The position numbers and the translations under genes were made by a program. From the NCBI GenBank assembly GCA_021014325.1, contig CM037462.1, positions 15,086,135-15,150,134 on the forward strand: 64,000 nucleotides of DNA, given 5' to 3'. The notes under the pieces are model-generated. The model did not search any database and had not been told where the DNA came from. It saw only the letters and a program-made list of their open reading frames with translations. Below are positions 20,501 to 31,559 of the stretch, one piece after another; position 1 is the stretch's first letter; every line of letters starts with the position of its first letter. Source of the DNA: Plazaster borealis (Eukaryota; Echinodermata; Asteroidea; Forcipulatida; Labidiasteridae).

Positions 20501-23500
20501 TTTTGAAATATGAGACCTATTCCTTTATAGCACCATGTAATGGTTTACAGGGTGCTGTGGCGCAATATGCACCCTATCAAACCAGGAACAACAAGGCAAA
20601 CCCCGTCCCCCTTCTCTTTATGATAAGTGCACTGGGTTCTTTTACGTGCATTACACAACATTAGTGTCACGTCCGGGATTCTAACCCACACTCTGCTGAT
20701 CAGAAACACAAGAGCTTGAGTCCGGTGCTCTTATCTGCTCTGCCCAACACGCCAACTGCATGCACACGCGCTGGCCGTCACATCACAATATAATGATGGC
20801 CCCCTTTGAGAAGTAACGGCTAGTGCGCACGCACGTACAATAAATGGGCCATAGTTCACAATTCCATGCAGAGCCACAGACCTGCTACATGTACATGTAT
20901 GATCATTGATCATGACGACAGACCAATTTTAAAACATGACCACTTAATGAAATTTTCACAAAGTTGGTTGTAACATGGAGATGGTTGTCAGGTGTGTTAA
21001 AATTGAAAACTTGAAGGTACATTACATGTACACGTGTAATTAACAAAAAACAATGGCATCCTTTTCTATTCAACCCTTACCCTGCCAAGCACAACAAAGT
21101 GCATAAAAAACATGTAAAAAATGTAGTACAAAGTTGCTGTATTTCATTGCATTTAGCAGTCAACTCAAATCCCATTTCACAGGGTTCTACATGGCCTTCC
21201 ATGTGCAATCCCAGTCCCCAGCAAGAATTTAGCAGGGCAGCTGCTGGTAGATAAAATTCATTGCACTACTGGGTCTGAGAAGTGGGGTCTTTTGCATACA
21301 ACATACATGTATCATACGTACATGTACCTGTAGGCCTACATGTAGCTAGTCACAAGTAGCTAGCCATCAGTGCACAGTTTATACCAGGGTTCTGCCCAGG
21401 ATTTCTTTAGTGCCGGAAAAAGGTTTTTCCAAGTACGGTCAAGTCAATTTCCTTTTGATTGTGCGCACGGAGTGGTTACACACGTGCACCCTGCAGCTGT
21501 GCCTTGAATGTAGGCCTCCATGGTGTGCACGCACGCCTTTACCGCCATGGGAAAACAATTTACAGCATCTATAGCATGGTGCTTACTCTGCAATTCATTT
21601 TCTATTTAAAAACGCTATAGAATAGGGTATGCACTGTGATGAAACTGGTATCATGTTTTGTCAAGCGTAAAGCTCTAATCAGCGTGACTGGAAACCATTG
21701 CGAAATCAATGCGAGTCGTTGGATATAATGTACATCGTACAGGCGGAAGGGATGCTCGATCCTGGATCATTAAAATAGACTCAAACCAAAGAAGTAGGCT
21801 ACTCGAAACTTTGGATGAAGCTTTTTACTGGTAAATAATTTTTTTACACGATGTTCAAAATATTTTGAAGGAAATGGGCAAAAAACGAAAGGAAAATGTG
21901 TGGTGGTCGGAAAACAAAAACATTCTGCTAGTGGTGGTCGGGGAATCCTGAGTGCCGGGCGGGTTTTCCGGCACCGACCACCGTGGGCAGAACCCTGTTA
22001 TACCCAATTGTTGATTCATACAAAAACACTGCAATGTCACAACATCATCAGACATGATATTTGGCCTATGGGGGAAATTAGTAGGAAAACTTAATTGAGT
22101 ACAAGGGCTGACCTAGTAATAGCCTATATAGACTTTTCCGGCTATTAATAAAACAAAAATTTGATTTTCCTGAGGGCCAAAATGTAGGAAGTATACCATG
22201 CATGCATCAAGTACTGTAAATATTGACAGAGAAAAATAATCCACATCGTTAGGATTTATCTTTGAATAAGTTTTTCATGTCATACACATTTCAAATTTTG
22301 GGGCCAAGGAATAGAATGCTTTGTTGCAGAAGATGTGCATGTACATCACAATAATCTACCAATAAATACATTGTACAGTCATGACAATACCACATACGAC
22401 AGTTCAACTCTTTCAGTGCCAGCTTTTTGGGGTGTTTTGAACCTAAAATGCCCTGCTTTTTGAGCTTTTTCGAAATTCTGTATTAAAATAAATAATAATG
22501 AGTCTTTCTCACCAAACAAAATGTATCTTGCTGATTTGTGTTGCCTTGGTACATCCTAAAGTCCTTGAGTGATAATGCCCTCTCATATGATAACATGTAC
22601 ATGTACGTATGTATGTTATTGGTCGTACATGTACAATGACACTTTTGGAGTACATAAAAAAGATTGTACATGTACGATAATGGCGCTTTTGGAATAACAT
22701 AAAATCAATCATACATGTACGACCTTGGAACTGAAATGAAAGAGTTAAGTGAAAATAACTCCAGGCCTTGCACTTCAGATTGTGTAAAGTAGTCCACCAG
22801 GCTCGTAAAAATATATTCATTTTACTTGCCCCCAAGAAGTTTTAGTTGCCCAGATTTTAAACATGTATTGTCGTAATTGTATCTAAAGTTCTGATGTATT
22901 TACGGTAGCAATAACAACCAGTTTAATGGTCAAACAAAGTTACATTGGTAATCCACATTCTAAAAATGAATTATTCACGTCTGAAAAGGAAGAAATGTTA
23001 GCATTAAAAAACAAGTAGGTTGCACAGTTTTTAGAAGCCCACAGGGCAAGTTGAGAAGTTGTGTCCCATAGAGAAAGGACCATGGAGTAGTCCTTAGCAT
23101 TTGTTTACTAGACAATGGGTGTTAAGTGTTAAGGCTGAGGCCTAACCTCCTTGTACAAATGTATGTGGTGATCCTTTACATAATTTGTGTTGTCAATGAT
23201 AAGGACCATTTTCCAGGAAGGCCCAATGAAAAAAAGAGAAAAGTGAAAAAAACATGAATGAACATGTCCTAAGTGAATGTGCCAAAAAATGCAAAAAGTG
23301 TCAATGGTCCTGTGCTGTGTGCACTGACAGATTGAGTGATCTTTGCAGTATGAATAGAGGACCATGGGATGAGCAGAGATTAACAACAAAGCTATTCTTC
23401 TAAAATGCCAATGTGGAGTGTTGTGACTATTGTGGCCTCACTAAGCTGTCAATGTACAATGAAGAACCTCATAGCAAACAACAACCTCAGCAGTGACAAG

Positions 23501-26500
23501 CAATCAACATCAACAGAAGGCATTTTGTATTGCACCATTAAAACTACATGTACATGTAAATGCAGTGTTACTGCCACCAGCAACAATACACCTGGACAGC
23601 ATTTCCCAATGAGCCAAATTTTAAGTGATTTGTTCAACATACATTAGCTTAGTTACTAAGTTACAAGAGTTTGCAAGTTGAATCACTACACCAGGGTTCA
23701 AATTTTACACACTGGCGTTGGACCACAGGCCCGAGGCCAGTGATTTTAGCTTCGGGCCAGTAAACCCATGAACCGACAAGTCCAACGGTCTTGTGTTTTC
23801 AATTTAATGACAATACCCCACTGTGTAATATCTTCAACAAAAACAAATTGTGTTTAAATGTTGACTTTGAGTTTGATAAAATATCTTTTAGTTCTATTTT
23901 GTAATGAAATATACTTAGTACCCATAAATACATTTGAGATAAATCTTCTCTTATACGTAGGTCTTGGTGCTTGTTCAAATAAACAAAGTTATGAATGTTA
24001 AAACTGTGTCAAGGAAAATTCTTCTCATTTTGATTCTGGTCGTGTAAAAACAGTTCTGGTCCAGTAAACGTTTCGAACTACAACAAGCCCTATGGTCTTG
24101 TGGATTTCCCCCCCCCCCAAATTGGAGCCCTCTACACGTATTGTTCGAGCGCCAACTGACGGCAAAGCACGAGTCAGTGGCTCGGATTCTCCCCTTACTT
24201 TTGGTTTTTTTTATTTGTGATAATCCTCCAACAAATTTTGAAATAACTTGCATTTTTTAAAATCATTTACAGGTTAAATATCTTATAGCTTTAAACTAGA
24301 AAAAAACAATCTAATTCATAGACCTTTAATTGTAATGTTCTGCAAATTTTTGTCGACCGTGCCTTCCAATGTGAACCAAACAGCTTGTGTGCAAAAGGTA
24401 TTTCATCTAAAGGGCTTGAATAAGTGGTCTGGTAATGATATGAAATTTGTGTTAAATACGGGTAATGAATTGTATGGACACTTATCCCAGAGTGCTACGA
24501 ACAATGATTATGTATTTGATTCACAAGTTGGAAGTGTACAGGAAACATTAAATCTGAGCATGGAGGAAGGACATACAGGAGTCTGTACATGTACTGGTGC
24601 TTTTGGAGAGGAAGATAATTTATCTAAATTCTAAAGTACATGTAGCCTATAGATGAAATGTACAATGGAGCAGAACTTAAAAAGATACAATGCAGGTTTC
24701 CATGAAAACACGTTTGCAGTTAACTCAATATGGTAATGGGTATACGTACTATATTTTTTATAAAATTCATTCCAGAGATAACAATGGACTGCAAGTTAAC
24801 ATAGGAAAAAGCAATGTGTTGCTACATGGCAAGGTGTGTACAGATATTAAGCCGGACTTGAAACTTTGCATGGTGAAGAAACAATCAAGTGAGGTTTGCG
24901 GAGACACCATGTAATAAATCTCTTCATGAGCTGTGGTGGATCTAAGAAAGAAGAACCGGTAGTTTAACAACACCAGAGCATACTAATCGAAACGTCAATA
25001 AGGGAGAGATTAAACCACTGGTTTCTTCTAAAAAGAACCAGTGGTCGAAACGTTAACAAGAGAGAGGTTAAACCACTGGTTTTTCTCAGAACCACCACAG
25101 CTGATAAGGGATGGCGTCTTCGCAAACCTCACTTGATTGTACAGGTTAGGCCCAGTATAACAGGTATTGTCTGACTTCAGTAATTCTATGAATCTTTGTA
25201 GTAATGAACAATTCGACTTAAATGGTGTTACTCTGTGGCTAGATAATGAGAGTCATGACATGGTTTGTGGACAAAGGTACATGTTGCAATAAACAGTTCT
25301 CATGAGGATGAACATACAGTGTAGCATTCTGGGAAACTATGAGAAGGGTTTATGCAAAAGTCCTTTTCACACGACAGAAAACAAAACAAAATTCCTGGCG
25401 AAATGTTCTCAATGTTTGTGAAATATTTAAAAATAAGCCTCTTGTGAAAGGACAGCAATTTTTTACATGGTCTACATTCTTGCGAAATGTTCTCAAACAT
25501 TGTGAAATTTTGTAGGTACCGACCTACGACAAACTTACTATATTAGCGGAATTTTTCGAAAGGAACCTTGTGCACTCCTTCGCGTGAAAGCTTGCGAAAG
25601 CTCTGAAGCGTGAGATGAAAAGTAAACAATACGCGCTCGTAAAATTCGTTGCGAGGTATCTAGGTTTTTGTGGGGATTGTGTGAAAAGGGCTTATGATAC
25701 AAAAAGAACTACAAATGAACAAAGTGATTGTGAAAGTACATAATGTGAAGTGACAAGCAAGATTCCTCTTATAGGGAAGCAACATCTGATATGAAATTAA
25801 TAGTGATAGTGAAGGTACTGCGCAGTCATCTGGTTTTAATTTCATTCCAATTACATACATTGTATGATTGATTGATAGGATTATGCAGGAGACTTATTTG
25901 TTATGCATCGGACAATTTACCAAAAGAATGTTTGAACATTGGCAAACCTGATGTATTCAAAGAATTGAAGGTGATGGTAATTGTTTCATCTTCAATTTGT
26001 TTATGTTTTCATTTTAAAATTTTTGTAAGGGTAACGAAACATTCAATAAAGATAGTTTTGTTTTAGCAAATATAAAATTTTTAAAAAGTCATGCATTATT
26101 GTATTATTTTGTTTTAGAACTCATAATTTAATGGCCTTCGTGCCTTTTCTATTTTTACAATTTTGGCCTTGGTGCCCTCCAAAATTTGGCTTGCTCCAAG
26201 GCCAAAGTGGAATTGCTCTAAAAAGTTTGTAATTCGAGGCCAGGGACATTCAGTGATGTATGTTGCATTTTATGTGGTTTCTTATAAATGTCAAAAGCTG
26301 AGCGTGAGATGGGATTATTGTACAGGCATGCACAGAGTGTGGGTTCGAATCCCAGTCATGACACTTGTGCCCTTGAGCACCGCACTTAACCGTAATTGCT
26401 TCGTAAAAAGTTGGGAAGGTAATGCATTCTGCTCTACCAGCCAGGCTCCTAGTGGATGATACCCATGCCTACATCCTTACGGACTGTGAAGGGGGGTAAC

Positions 26501-29500
26501 CCTGTTTCAGCCCCAGGAGTAGGTGGCAAAGTGCCCCCAGTGGCAGTTGATTTGGGTCGATAGCCTAAATCGGTTAAGTGTAGCCCTCACCTTGAAGTGG
26601 CCGTCCGGCCTAGGCGATCTCTCATTAAAAAAAATATAAAAATAAATAAAAGAAATCTTCATGTACTGTATTGTAAGTCCCTTCCAACATTAGTTTCAGT
26701 TTCTCTTACCTGCTATAAAGGATACCTCGCTGGACTTGTGGGTGCTTATTGATCCATTAGGAGCCGTAGCAAAACAGATCACTTGGATAATGTATCGATC
26801 CGCCATCTGTAATCCAGGCAGTTTGAAGTTTCCGGAGGGGGCTTGATACATGATACTCTCACTAGACAACGATCGGTTTTGACGGTACACAAGATCGCAG
26901 TATGTATTGTTCGCCTGGAGGTGCATAGCGATTGTCCATGAGATAGTGGGGGCATTTTCTTTCGGATCTTTCTCAACGCAAGCAAACACTTCGTCAAAAT
27001 GTTCTGGGGAAAGAAAGGGAAGAATGGTTTACTTAAAATGCAGTGAGACATTTTGTAGATGCAAGCCCTTCTCCGGTGGCAGACCATTTCTTTTTATAGA
27101 AGTTATTTCTACGTGACTTTTAAACCATTAAATACAAATCTGTACAAATAACATCCAAACAAATGTTAAATGATGGAGTCACTTACATTACTTATCTTCG
27201 GAACAGCTGTGTACTGTTCACATGCATCCATCTATCACCCAGTTTGATTGTATGTGCATACTGTACATACATAATGCACAAGTGCATACATTGTACATGT
27301 ACATACATTATGCCGAGTGCATTATACATTATGCACAAGTACTTGATATCACTCGCCAATGAGTATGGAAGGGCTCGAAATTAACACTGGATTGCAGGCC
27401 CGAGGCCAGTGATTTTAGCCTCGGGCCAGAAAACTCATGACCGGACAAGTCCGGTGGTCTTGTGTTTTTCAATTGATTAAAAGTACCTCACTGTGTATAA
27501 TATGAAATATCTTTAAATATCTTTCAATTGCATGAATTGTGTCGAGTATTGAAGCATGACAAAATTAATGAGATATTTTCTTAGTGCTCGTTCAAATAAA
27601 AACAATTAACAATTAACATGTACATTTTAAACTGTGTAGAAAGTTCTCTCTCATTACATTCTGATCTTGTTAAATAGGAAATGCTGGTCCAGTAAATATT
27701 GTAAACTTCAAGGCTTGTAGGTTACAAGCCCTGTGGTCTTGTGGATTTTCCCCCTAAATCGAGCCCTGGATGGTGGTTTATTTGTCATAAGACAGAAAGC
27801 TTTGTAATAAGATCAGTAATTTCCAACTAATCTAGTGCACTGGTGCTTTCTGACCACACTGCATGGTCATGATGGTTGTAAACTTGTGTGAACACTCACA
27901 ATATTGAGCAACAGGGCCCAATTTCAAAGAGCTTAAATATCAAATAAGCAAAAAAAGCAGGATACCAATCACAGATTCTAAATGTGACATATTTTGGCTG
28001 GTAATATTATTCTGGCAAACATAATTTTGTTGTGCTTAGCTACTTTTCCTGCTTAAGCAGCTCTATGAAATTCCGCCTGGGTTTGCTCATGATCTTGACA
28101 TGCCTGAGGTTGTGCTCAACAACCTCATGTGTGCAGGGGGCAGGCGCCACATTTCAAAGTTAAACAACAATGCACACTGCACATTTTGTGACTATTTGGG
28201 GGGGGGGACACTTGTTGTCATGTTCCTACCACAAAAGAACCTTTCGCCTCGTCCAAACCACATGCCCCACCCCTGGACTGCTCCATTGAACATGTCAAAA
28301 TTAACTACATGTAGCTTGACAAAAGAACTTACAACATTAAAAAGAAACAATTACATTATGGATGTATTGCATAGTTACTTGTACTATTGTAGCCCCGTTA
28401 AAAATAGTATTCACATACATTTGACTGTGCGGAATGCACAGAAAGATTTACCCTCAAAATCAAAGTCAAACTTTCAGAAAGAGGAGTGACAGCGCCAGCG
28501 GCCCAGACATGCCAGAAAAAGAAAGTTGAGTATGGCCCATCATTCATAATAATGGGTCTTTAAATTACTGAAAAGGTGGTGGTGGAATTTAGCATCTTAT
28601 CCCTTTACATGTTACACTTCCAAAATAAAGTTTATTATAATATTGATAGAACATAAAAAAGACCTATTTAATTCAACAATATAGATTTTTTAATTCTCAC
28701 GAAACTGGTGTTACACTTCTAACGAAACGACTATTTATTGTGAAAACAACGAGAAACCTACCCGGACTGCTTGCAGAAGAGCACATTTTTATCACGAAAC
28801 TAAAACAAACTGCCGTCACCAAGAGCATTCTGCTAATGCAACTACATCAGTTGCTTATTCCAAACAATTGACGAGAACATACCACCCGTCAAACTTGCAA
28901 AAAAAGGTAGAAAAACAAGGGACTTTTTGCCCCCCAAAAATAGTCACGACATAATGCATGAATATACCGCTGCAGTGAAAGGCGCTGGTACTCAATTCCC
29001 GACAGGGAAACTTGTACCTGATTCAATCGCAGCAGCGGCCGGCTACCAGCGATTGTATTTTAATTTATTTTGCGTGTTCGATCCGCCGCTGCCTGACGAA
29101 TAAATTACGTTTAAGTTTAGTGATTGCTAAAAATAAAAATATATTTTTGGTTTGTTTGTTTATTTGTTTGTTTGGGGGGTTTGGTTTTTAAGGTATATAG
29201 GCCCTATTAGTCATTTCATAGAGGGTCACTGCAGTTTTGTTCAGCCAGCTGCATGAAGGTTTTGTGTTGTTGTTCGTTTGTTGTTGTTTTTGTTGTTGTT
29301 GCTGCTCACTGCGGTTTTGTACCCCTCCCCTTTATTCTCGCTCTCCTCTCTTTTTCTCTTTAATGACTTTTATAAATTGTTTGGCAATTATCGGGGCACG
29401 TGCCCCCTACCCACCCCGCCTGGACCTAGGCCCACTTGCCGCAATTGTCTAAAGAAAAAATCTGCTGAAGGCCGCCTAAAATGAACATCGATTTCGATTC

Positions 29501-30077
29501 TCGCTGATCTCTGAAAATTGATGAGGGGGGATTGTCTTATTTATTACAGTTTGGCTCACTGTTTACAAAGTTTCGAAACCAGGGTTCAAGCTTGGCTTGG
29601 GCTCCATCCCGTCAGACATTTTGAAAACGTACACTTCGGCTTCAAATACGTGGACGGTGCCCAAGCCGGAGCCTAGTTAAAGCCTAAAAGCCAGCAGCAG
29701 CTGGTTTCGAAAACGCAGGCCATGCTTACACCGCGCGCCGCCGGCGGCGCGCCGGTGGACCGTGACACGAACTTACGTCACAAAATGGCTTTGATTTCGC
29801 AATTCGCGTGGTGAATCATGAACCGGGATTTACCCCGTTTTTGTCCAAATGCATACTTGGCCCATTTCACATAGACCTGGGGCTTTTCCCAAACCTCCGA
29901 CTTTAGGACTCCGTCTCCAGCTCCCCACCCTTGGCCTACCGGAGCGAGTGGCTCGAACCGGTAGGGTTCTGCACCACGGATTTCCTCATCCTGGTCTTCG
30001 ACTTCGTCATCTGGCGAACTGAAACAAACTGCTGGAATCACTAGCAGAATTACTGCCACTGTCGCTACTGTGACCAT
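17579..30077 (-). CDS. Type I single-pass membrane protein with FN3-like ectodomain (six exons)
   Basis: Exons on the minus strand are 29834-30077, 26710-27003, 19568-19624, 18509-18784, 18062-18287 and 17579-17642. All have GT-AG borders and join in one frame to 386 residues; the first four introns are phase 1 and the last is phase 2. Residues 1-19 are a signal peptide (MVTVATVAVILLVIPAVC), followed by an acidic linker. Residues about 65-180 look like a fibronectin-III-type beta sandwich (ISWTIAM, DRYIIQVICFAT). Residues about 185-285 form a second cysteine-containing module. A Ser/Thr-rich stalk, a transmembrane helix at about 332-353 (GLVLAFSIVFVSFAMSVLAY) and a 33-residue tail starting KRYKSYMRRR follow. 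Several N-X-S/T sites lie outside. The tail is too short for a kinase and shows no Box1-like motif. I do not recognise the family. It could be a cytokine-receptor-like or adhesion molecule, but I do not assign a function. Introns hold many repeats. Confidence 0.8.
17873..18011. mobile_element. Foldback MITE, AAGCCCGGTTCATACTT type, copy 2
   Basis: AAGCCCGGTTCATACTTTCG and GAAAGTATGAACCGGGCT are inverted; internal TTGAGC-ACAGCTCAA and GACGTCA match 13203-13395. It sits in the last intron of the membrane protein gene, about 50 bp from exon 5. Confidence 0.85.
18885..18962. mobile_element. Hairpin repeat with GCCATTTTGTGGA arms
   Basis: GAACTAACACGG-CACGCCATTTTGTGGA pairs with TCCACAAAATGGCGGACCGTGTTAGTTC across a short loop. 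Half of a similar unit is at 10545-10590. Confidence 0.75.
18985..19145 (-). mobile_element. SINE type 2 fragment
   Basis: On the plus strand it reads TTTCAGTTTTAGAT, GGAAAACCCC, CAATCAGGTAGGGACTGAAA and GGATCCACAGAGGTG, the complement of the SINE body at 16350-16560. Confidence 0.65.
19156..19472 (-). mobile_element. SINE type 2 with internal hairpin
   Basis: The (CATTT)n tail complement at 19156-19180 is followed by TTGTGAAGCCAAGGACTCTC, also seen at 39004-39030, and it ends with AGGTGGAAGGCGAGGAAAGA. A hairpin at 19232-19312 (CACTCCATTTGGGTTCTTG and its complement) interrupts it; the copy at 38975 keeps only one arm. Confidence 0.7.
20388..20755 (-). mobile_element. SINE type 3 (tRNA-Leu-like head)
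   Basis: It is the complement of the near-complete copy at 40259-40690. It has an AAT-rich tail (20388-20400), CACCATGTAATGGTTTACAG, TTCTTTTACGTGCATTACAC, then ACCCACACTCTGCTGATCAG and GAGCTTGAGTCC. It lies in intron 2 of the membrane protein gene. Confidence 0.8.
21381..22003. mobile_element. 623-bp non-autonomous DNA transposon
   Basis: Inverted ends ATACCAGGGTTCTGCCCAGG and GGGCAGAACCCTGTTATAC, with inner GTGCCGGAAAA pairing with TTTTCCGGCAC. No transposase frame was seen. It lies in intron 2 of the membrane protein gene. Confidence 0.75.
22590..22725. repeat. Short tandem units rich in GTACATGTAC
   Basis: Three diverged units of about 46 bp each start near ACATGTAC and contain CACTTTTGGAGTACATAAAA-like sequence. 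The palindrome TACATGTA is strikingly frequent across the whole window. Confidence 0.6.
23692..24131. mobile_element. hAT-like MITE pair member 1
   Basis: AGGGTTCAAATTTTACAC, GCCCGAGGCCAGTGATTTTA and GGTCTTGTGTTTTCAA recur at 27371-27767. It ends AAATTGGAGCCCT, an imperfect inverted end. It lies in intron 2 of the membrane protein gene. Confidence 0.75.
24335..26015 (+). pseudogene. Decayed Helitron-like coding remnant: cysteine-protease-like and OTU segments
   Basis: Three pieces in order on the plus strand look like the N-terminal part of large Helitron-type proteins. At 24335-24634, VNQTACVQKVF then KWSGNDMKFVLNTGNELYGH recalls the start of a C76-like protease module. At 24740-24830, YYIFYKIHSRDNNGL then GKSNVLLHG recalls its His/Asp motif (typically F-D-x-H-S-R-D). 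At 25900-26000, after one frame change, LNIGKPDVFK then RIEGDGNCFI matches the OTU catalytic-cysteine motif GDGNCF. Stops and frame changes break it, and a MITE (24882-25139) interrupts it. No Rep or helicase part remains. Family attribution rests on motif memory, not on a search. It lies antisense in intron 2 of the membrane protein gene. Confidence 0.6.
24882..25139. mobile_element. 258-bp MITE inserted in the Helitron-like remnant
   Basis: The terminal inverted repeats are CAATCAAGTGAGGTTTGCG and CGCAAACCTCACTTGATTG, a perfect 19-bp match. The interior has two similar units, each with TCGAAACGT and a GGTTAAACCACTGGTTT-type stem. Confidence 0.9.
26295..26640 (+). mobile_element. SINE type 4, nearly full length
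   Basis: The B-box region GTGTGGGTTCGAATCCCAGT, GACACTTGTGCCCTTGAGCA, a GC-rich body (CCCTGTTTCAGCCCCAGGAG) and GGCGATCTCTCATTAAAAAA with an A-rich tail. The same 3' end appears inverted at 63960-64000. Confidence 0.75.
27371..27767. mobile_element. hAT-like MITE pair member 2
   Basis: Inverted ends GGGCTCGAAATT and AAATCGAGCCCT. The interior is collinear with 23692-24131 (GCCCGAGGCCAGTGATTTTA, GTCTTGTGGATTT). It lies in intron 1 of the membrane protein gene. Confidence 0.8.
27918..28075. mobile_element. Family C palindromic MITE
   Basis: GGGCCCAATTTCAAAGAGCT at the left, and TTGTGCTTAGCTAC with TTAAGCAGCTCTATGAAATT at the right. Confidence 0.8.
29155..29310. repeat. (GTTT)n and (TTG)n simple repeats
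   Basis: TTTGTTTGTTTATTTGTTTG lies at 29155-29175 and TTGTTGTTTTTGTTGTTGTT at about 29278-29300. The frames rich in Cys, Leu and Phe here are artefacts. Confidence 0.75.
29566..29716. mobile_element. Foldback repeat with GGTTTCGAAAC arms
   Basis: GTTTCGAAACCAGGG on the left and CAGCTGGTTTCGAAAACG on the right, with inner TTGGGCTCC and GGAGCCTAG pairing. A related unit is at 31365-31540. Confidence 0.55.
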
Positions 30078-30483
30078 GAACGACTTCCTCGGTTACACTG
30101 TTATCTTCTTTCAGCAATGGTGAAATTTGGGCGAGAATTCGCGAAACAAGCTTGAGCGCAGGGAAAATAATTGCTCGTTCACGCAGTGTGGGATGCTGTT
30201 AGTGCGTGTCAACAAAAAAGACCAATCCACCCGGTGACGTCACGCACAGTTCGGCGCGGAATGGGGAGGCACAGAGGCTCTTTTCGCGATTCGGAGTGGC
30301 GAGTGCAAAAAATGGGGCTGTAAAAATCGTTGTTTAGGCATGACCAAAATGACCAATTTTTTAAAATTTTTTTTATGTGACATAATGAAGTATCATTCTA
30401 AAGTTTTATTGGAAAAGGGAACCTAAAAAAAAATCGCTCTAGTGACACTTTAAAGACCGTGCAACACGATGCTCATTGATAAG

Positions 30484-30663
30484 GAGCCTAGACCCAGCAG
30501 TAATAATGGGGCGGGGCGGCGCTGGACTCCTCTTTTTTTAGGTGTTCGTGCAATTCAGCACGAACACCTCTTTGTTATTTTTTCTTTTTTCTTTTTTGAC
30601 TGTCAAAGTCACAAAATTAAACAAAAGAGGAGTAGGCCTACATATACAGTTACCGGGTCTAGA
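30484..30663. mobile_element. Foldback repeat with perfect inner hairpin
   Basis: The inner stem AGGTGTTCGTGC and GCACGAACACCT has a 6-base loop (30540-30569). Around it ACTCCTCTTTT pairs with AAAAGAGGAGT, and further out CTAGACCC pairs with GGGTCTAG. Confidence 0.65.
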
Positions 30664-30756
30664 CGGAGCCCAGGCCCGACCGGAGCCCAAGCTGGTTTGG
30701 TAAAACAACTTCAAAACTAATAAGCAGAGCACCGTAACAATAATTGTGCTTAGCCC

Positions 30757-31012
30757 AAGGCCCAATTTCATAGAGCTGCTAAGCACAAAAATTTGCTTAG
30801 CATGAAATTTCTTCCTTGATAAAAATTTAACAGGATTACCATTTACCAACCAAATTTCCATGTGTTGCGTATTGCTTGTTACTGGTATTCAGCTGTTGTT
30901 TGCTTATCCTGAAAATCACATGGAAATTTGATTGGTAATCCTGTTTTTATCAAGGAAGAAATTTCATGCTAAGCAAATTTTTGTGCTTAGCAGCTCTATG
31001 AAATTGGGCCCA
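30757..31012. mobile_element. Family C variant, fully palindromic 256 bp
   Basis: CCCAATTTCATAGAGCTGCT at the left is complemented by AGCAGCTCTATGAAATTGGG at the right. The arms continue to pair inward (GCATGAAATTTCTTCCTTGA) for nearly the whole length. Confidence 0.85.
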
Positions 31013-31364
31013 GGTCGCCGCCAAAAAAAAGGTGCCGCGTATAGGTGTCTAAATGTTTATAAACCACATAGGCCCGTAGGCCTACCCTGTGACACGTCGC
31101 AAGAGATTTTTGATATAAAAAATATGATGAATTTTATAACTTTTCAAAAAGAACTTAAAACCAGCAGTCCTTTTGTAGATTTCGGAATAAAGGCCACACT
31201 GTGCTCAGCTGGATCAGTGAAATCGGCTCCTGGACTCAAGAAATTCTGCATGTAATTATAATAATCATATCCTCAAAGCGCTTTAGGTAGGCCCTATTAT
31301 ATAACGATACGACAGGTATGCTGAGTTTGTGAACTATATGAGACCCGAAGTATTTTTTTTGAAA

Positions 31365-31540
31365 GCCCTCGTCCCCTTTTCGAAACCACTGCTTGGGCTC
31401 GGGCTCCGGCTTAGGCTCTGGCTTAGGCTCCGTAAGCTGTTTATAAAAAGTGTGCTTTCGGTACAGGGGGCTCTTCAAACAGTCGGGTGGAGCCTGAAGC
31501 GGAACAAAAGCCCTAACCGCGGTTTCGAAAAGGGCAAAAC
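31365..31540. repeat. GGTTTCGAAA repeat with GGCTTAGGCTCC tandem units
   Basis: Short tandem units GGCTCGGGCTCC, GGCTTAGGCTCT and GGCTTAGGCTCC (31392-31432) lie between CTTTTCGAAACC and GGTTTCGAAAAG. The Pro/Glu/Lys-rich frame on the minus strand is a product of the tandem. Confidence 0.65.
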
Positions 31541-31559
31541 AGAGTTTGTAATACACAGA

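Noticed and set aside
28100..28489. 129-codon frame (+)
   Set aside because: Inside an intron on the opposite strand, no conserved motif, contains a G homopolymer.
31236..31556. Frame with Pro-Glu-Lys repeats (-)
   Set aside because: Produced by GGCTTAGGCTCC tandem units within a foldback.
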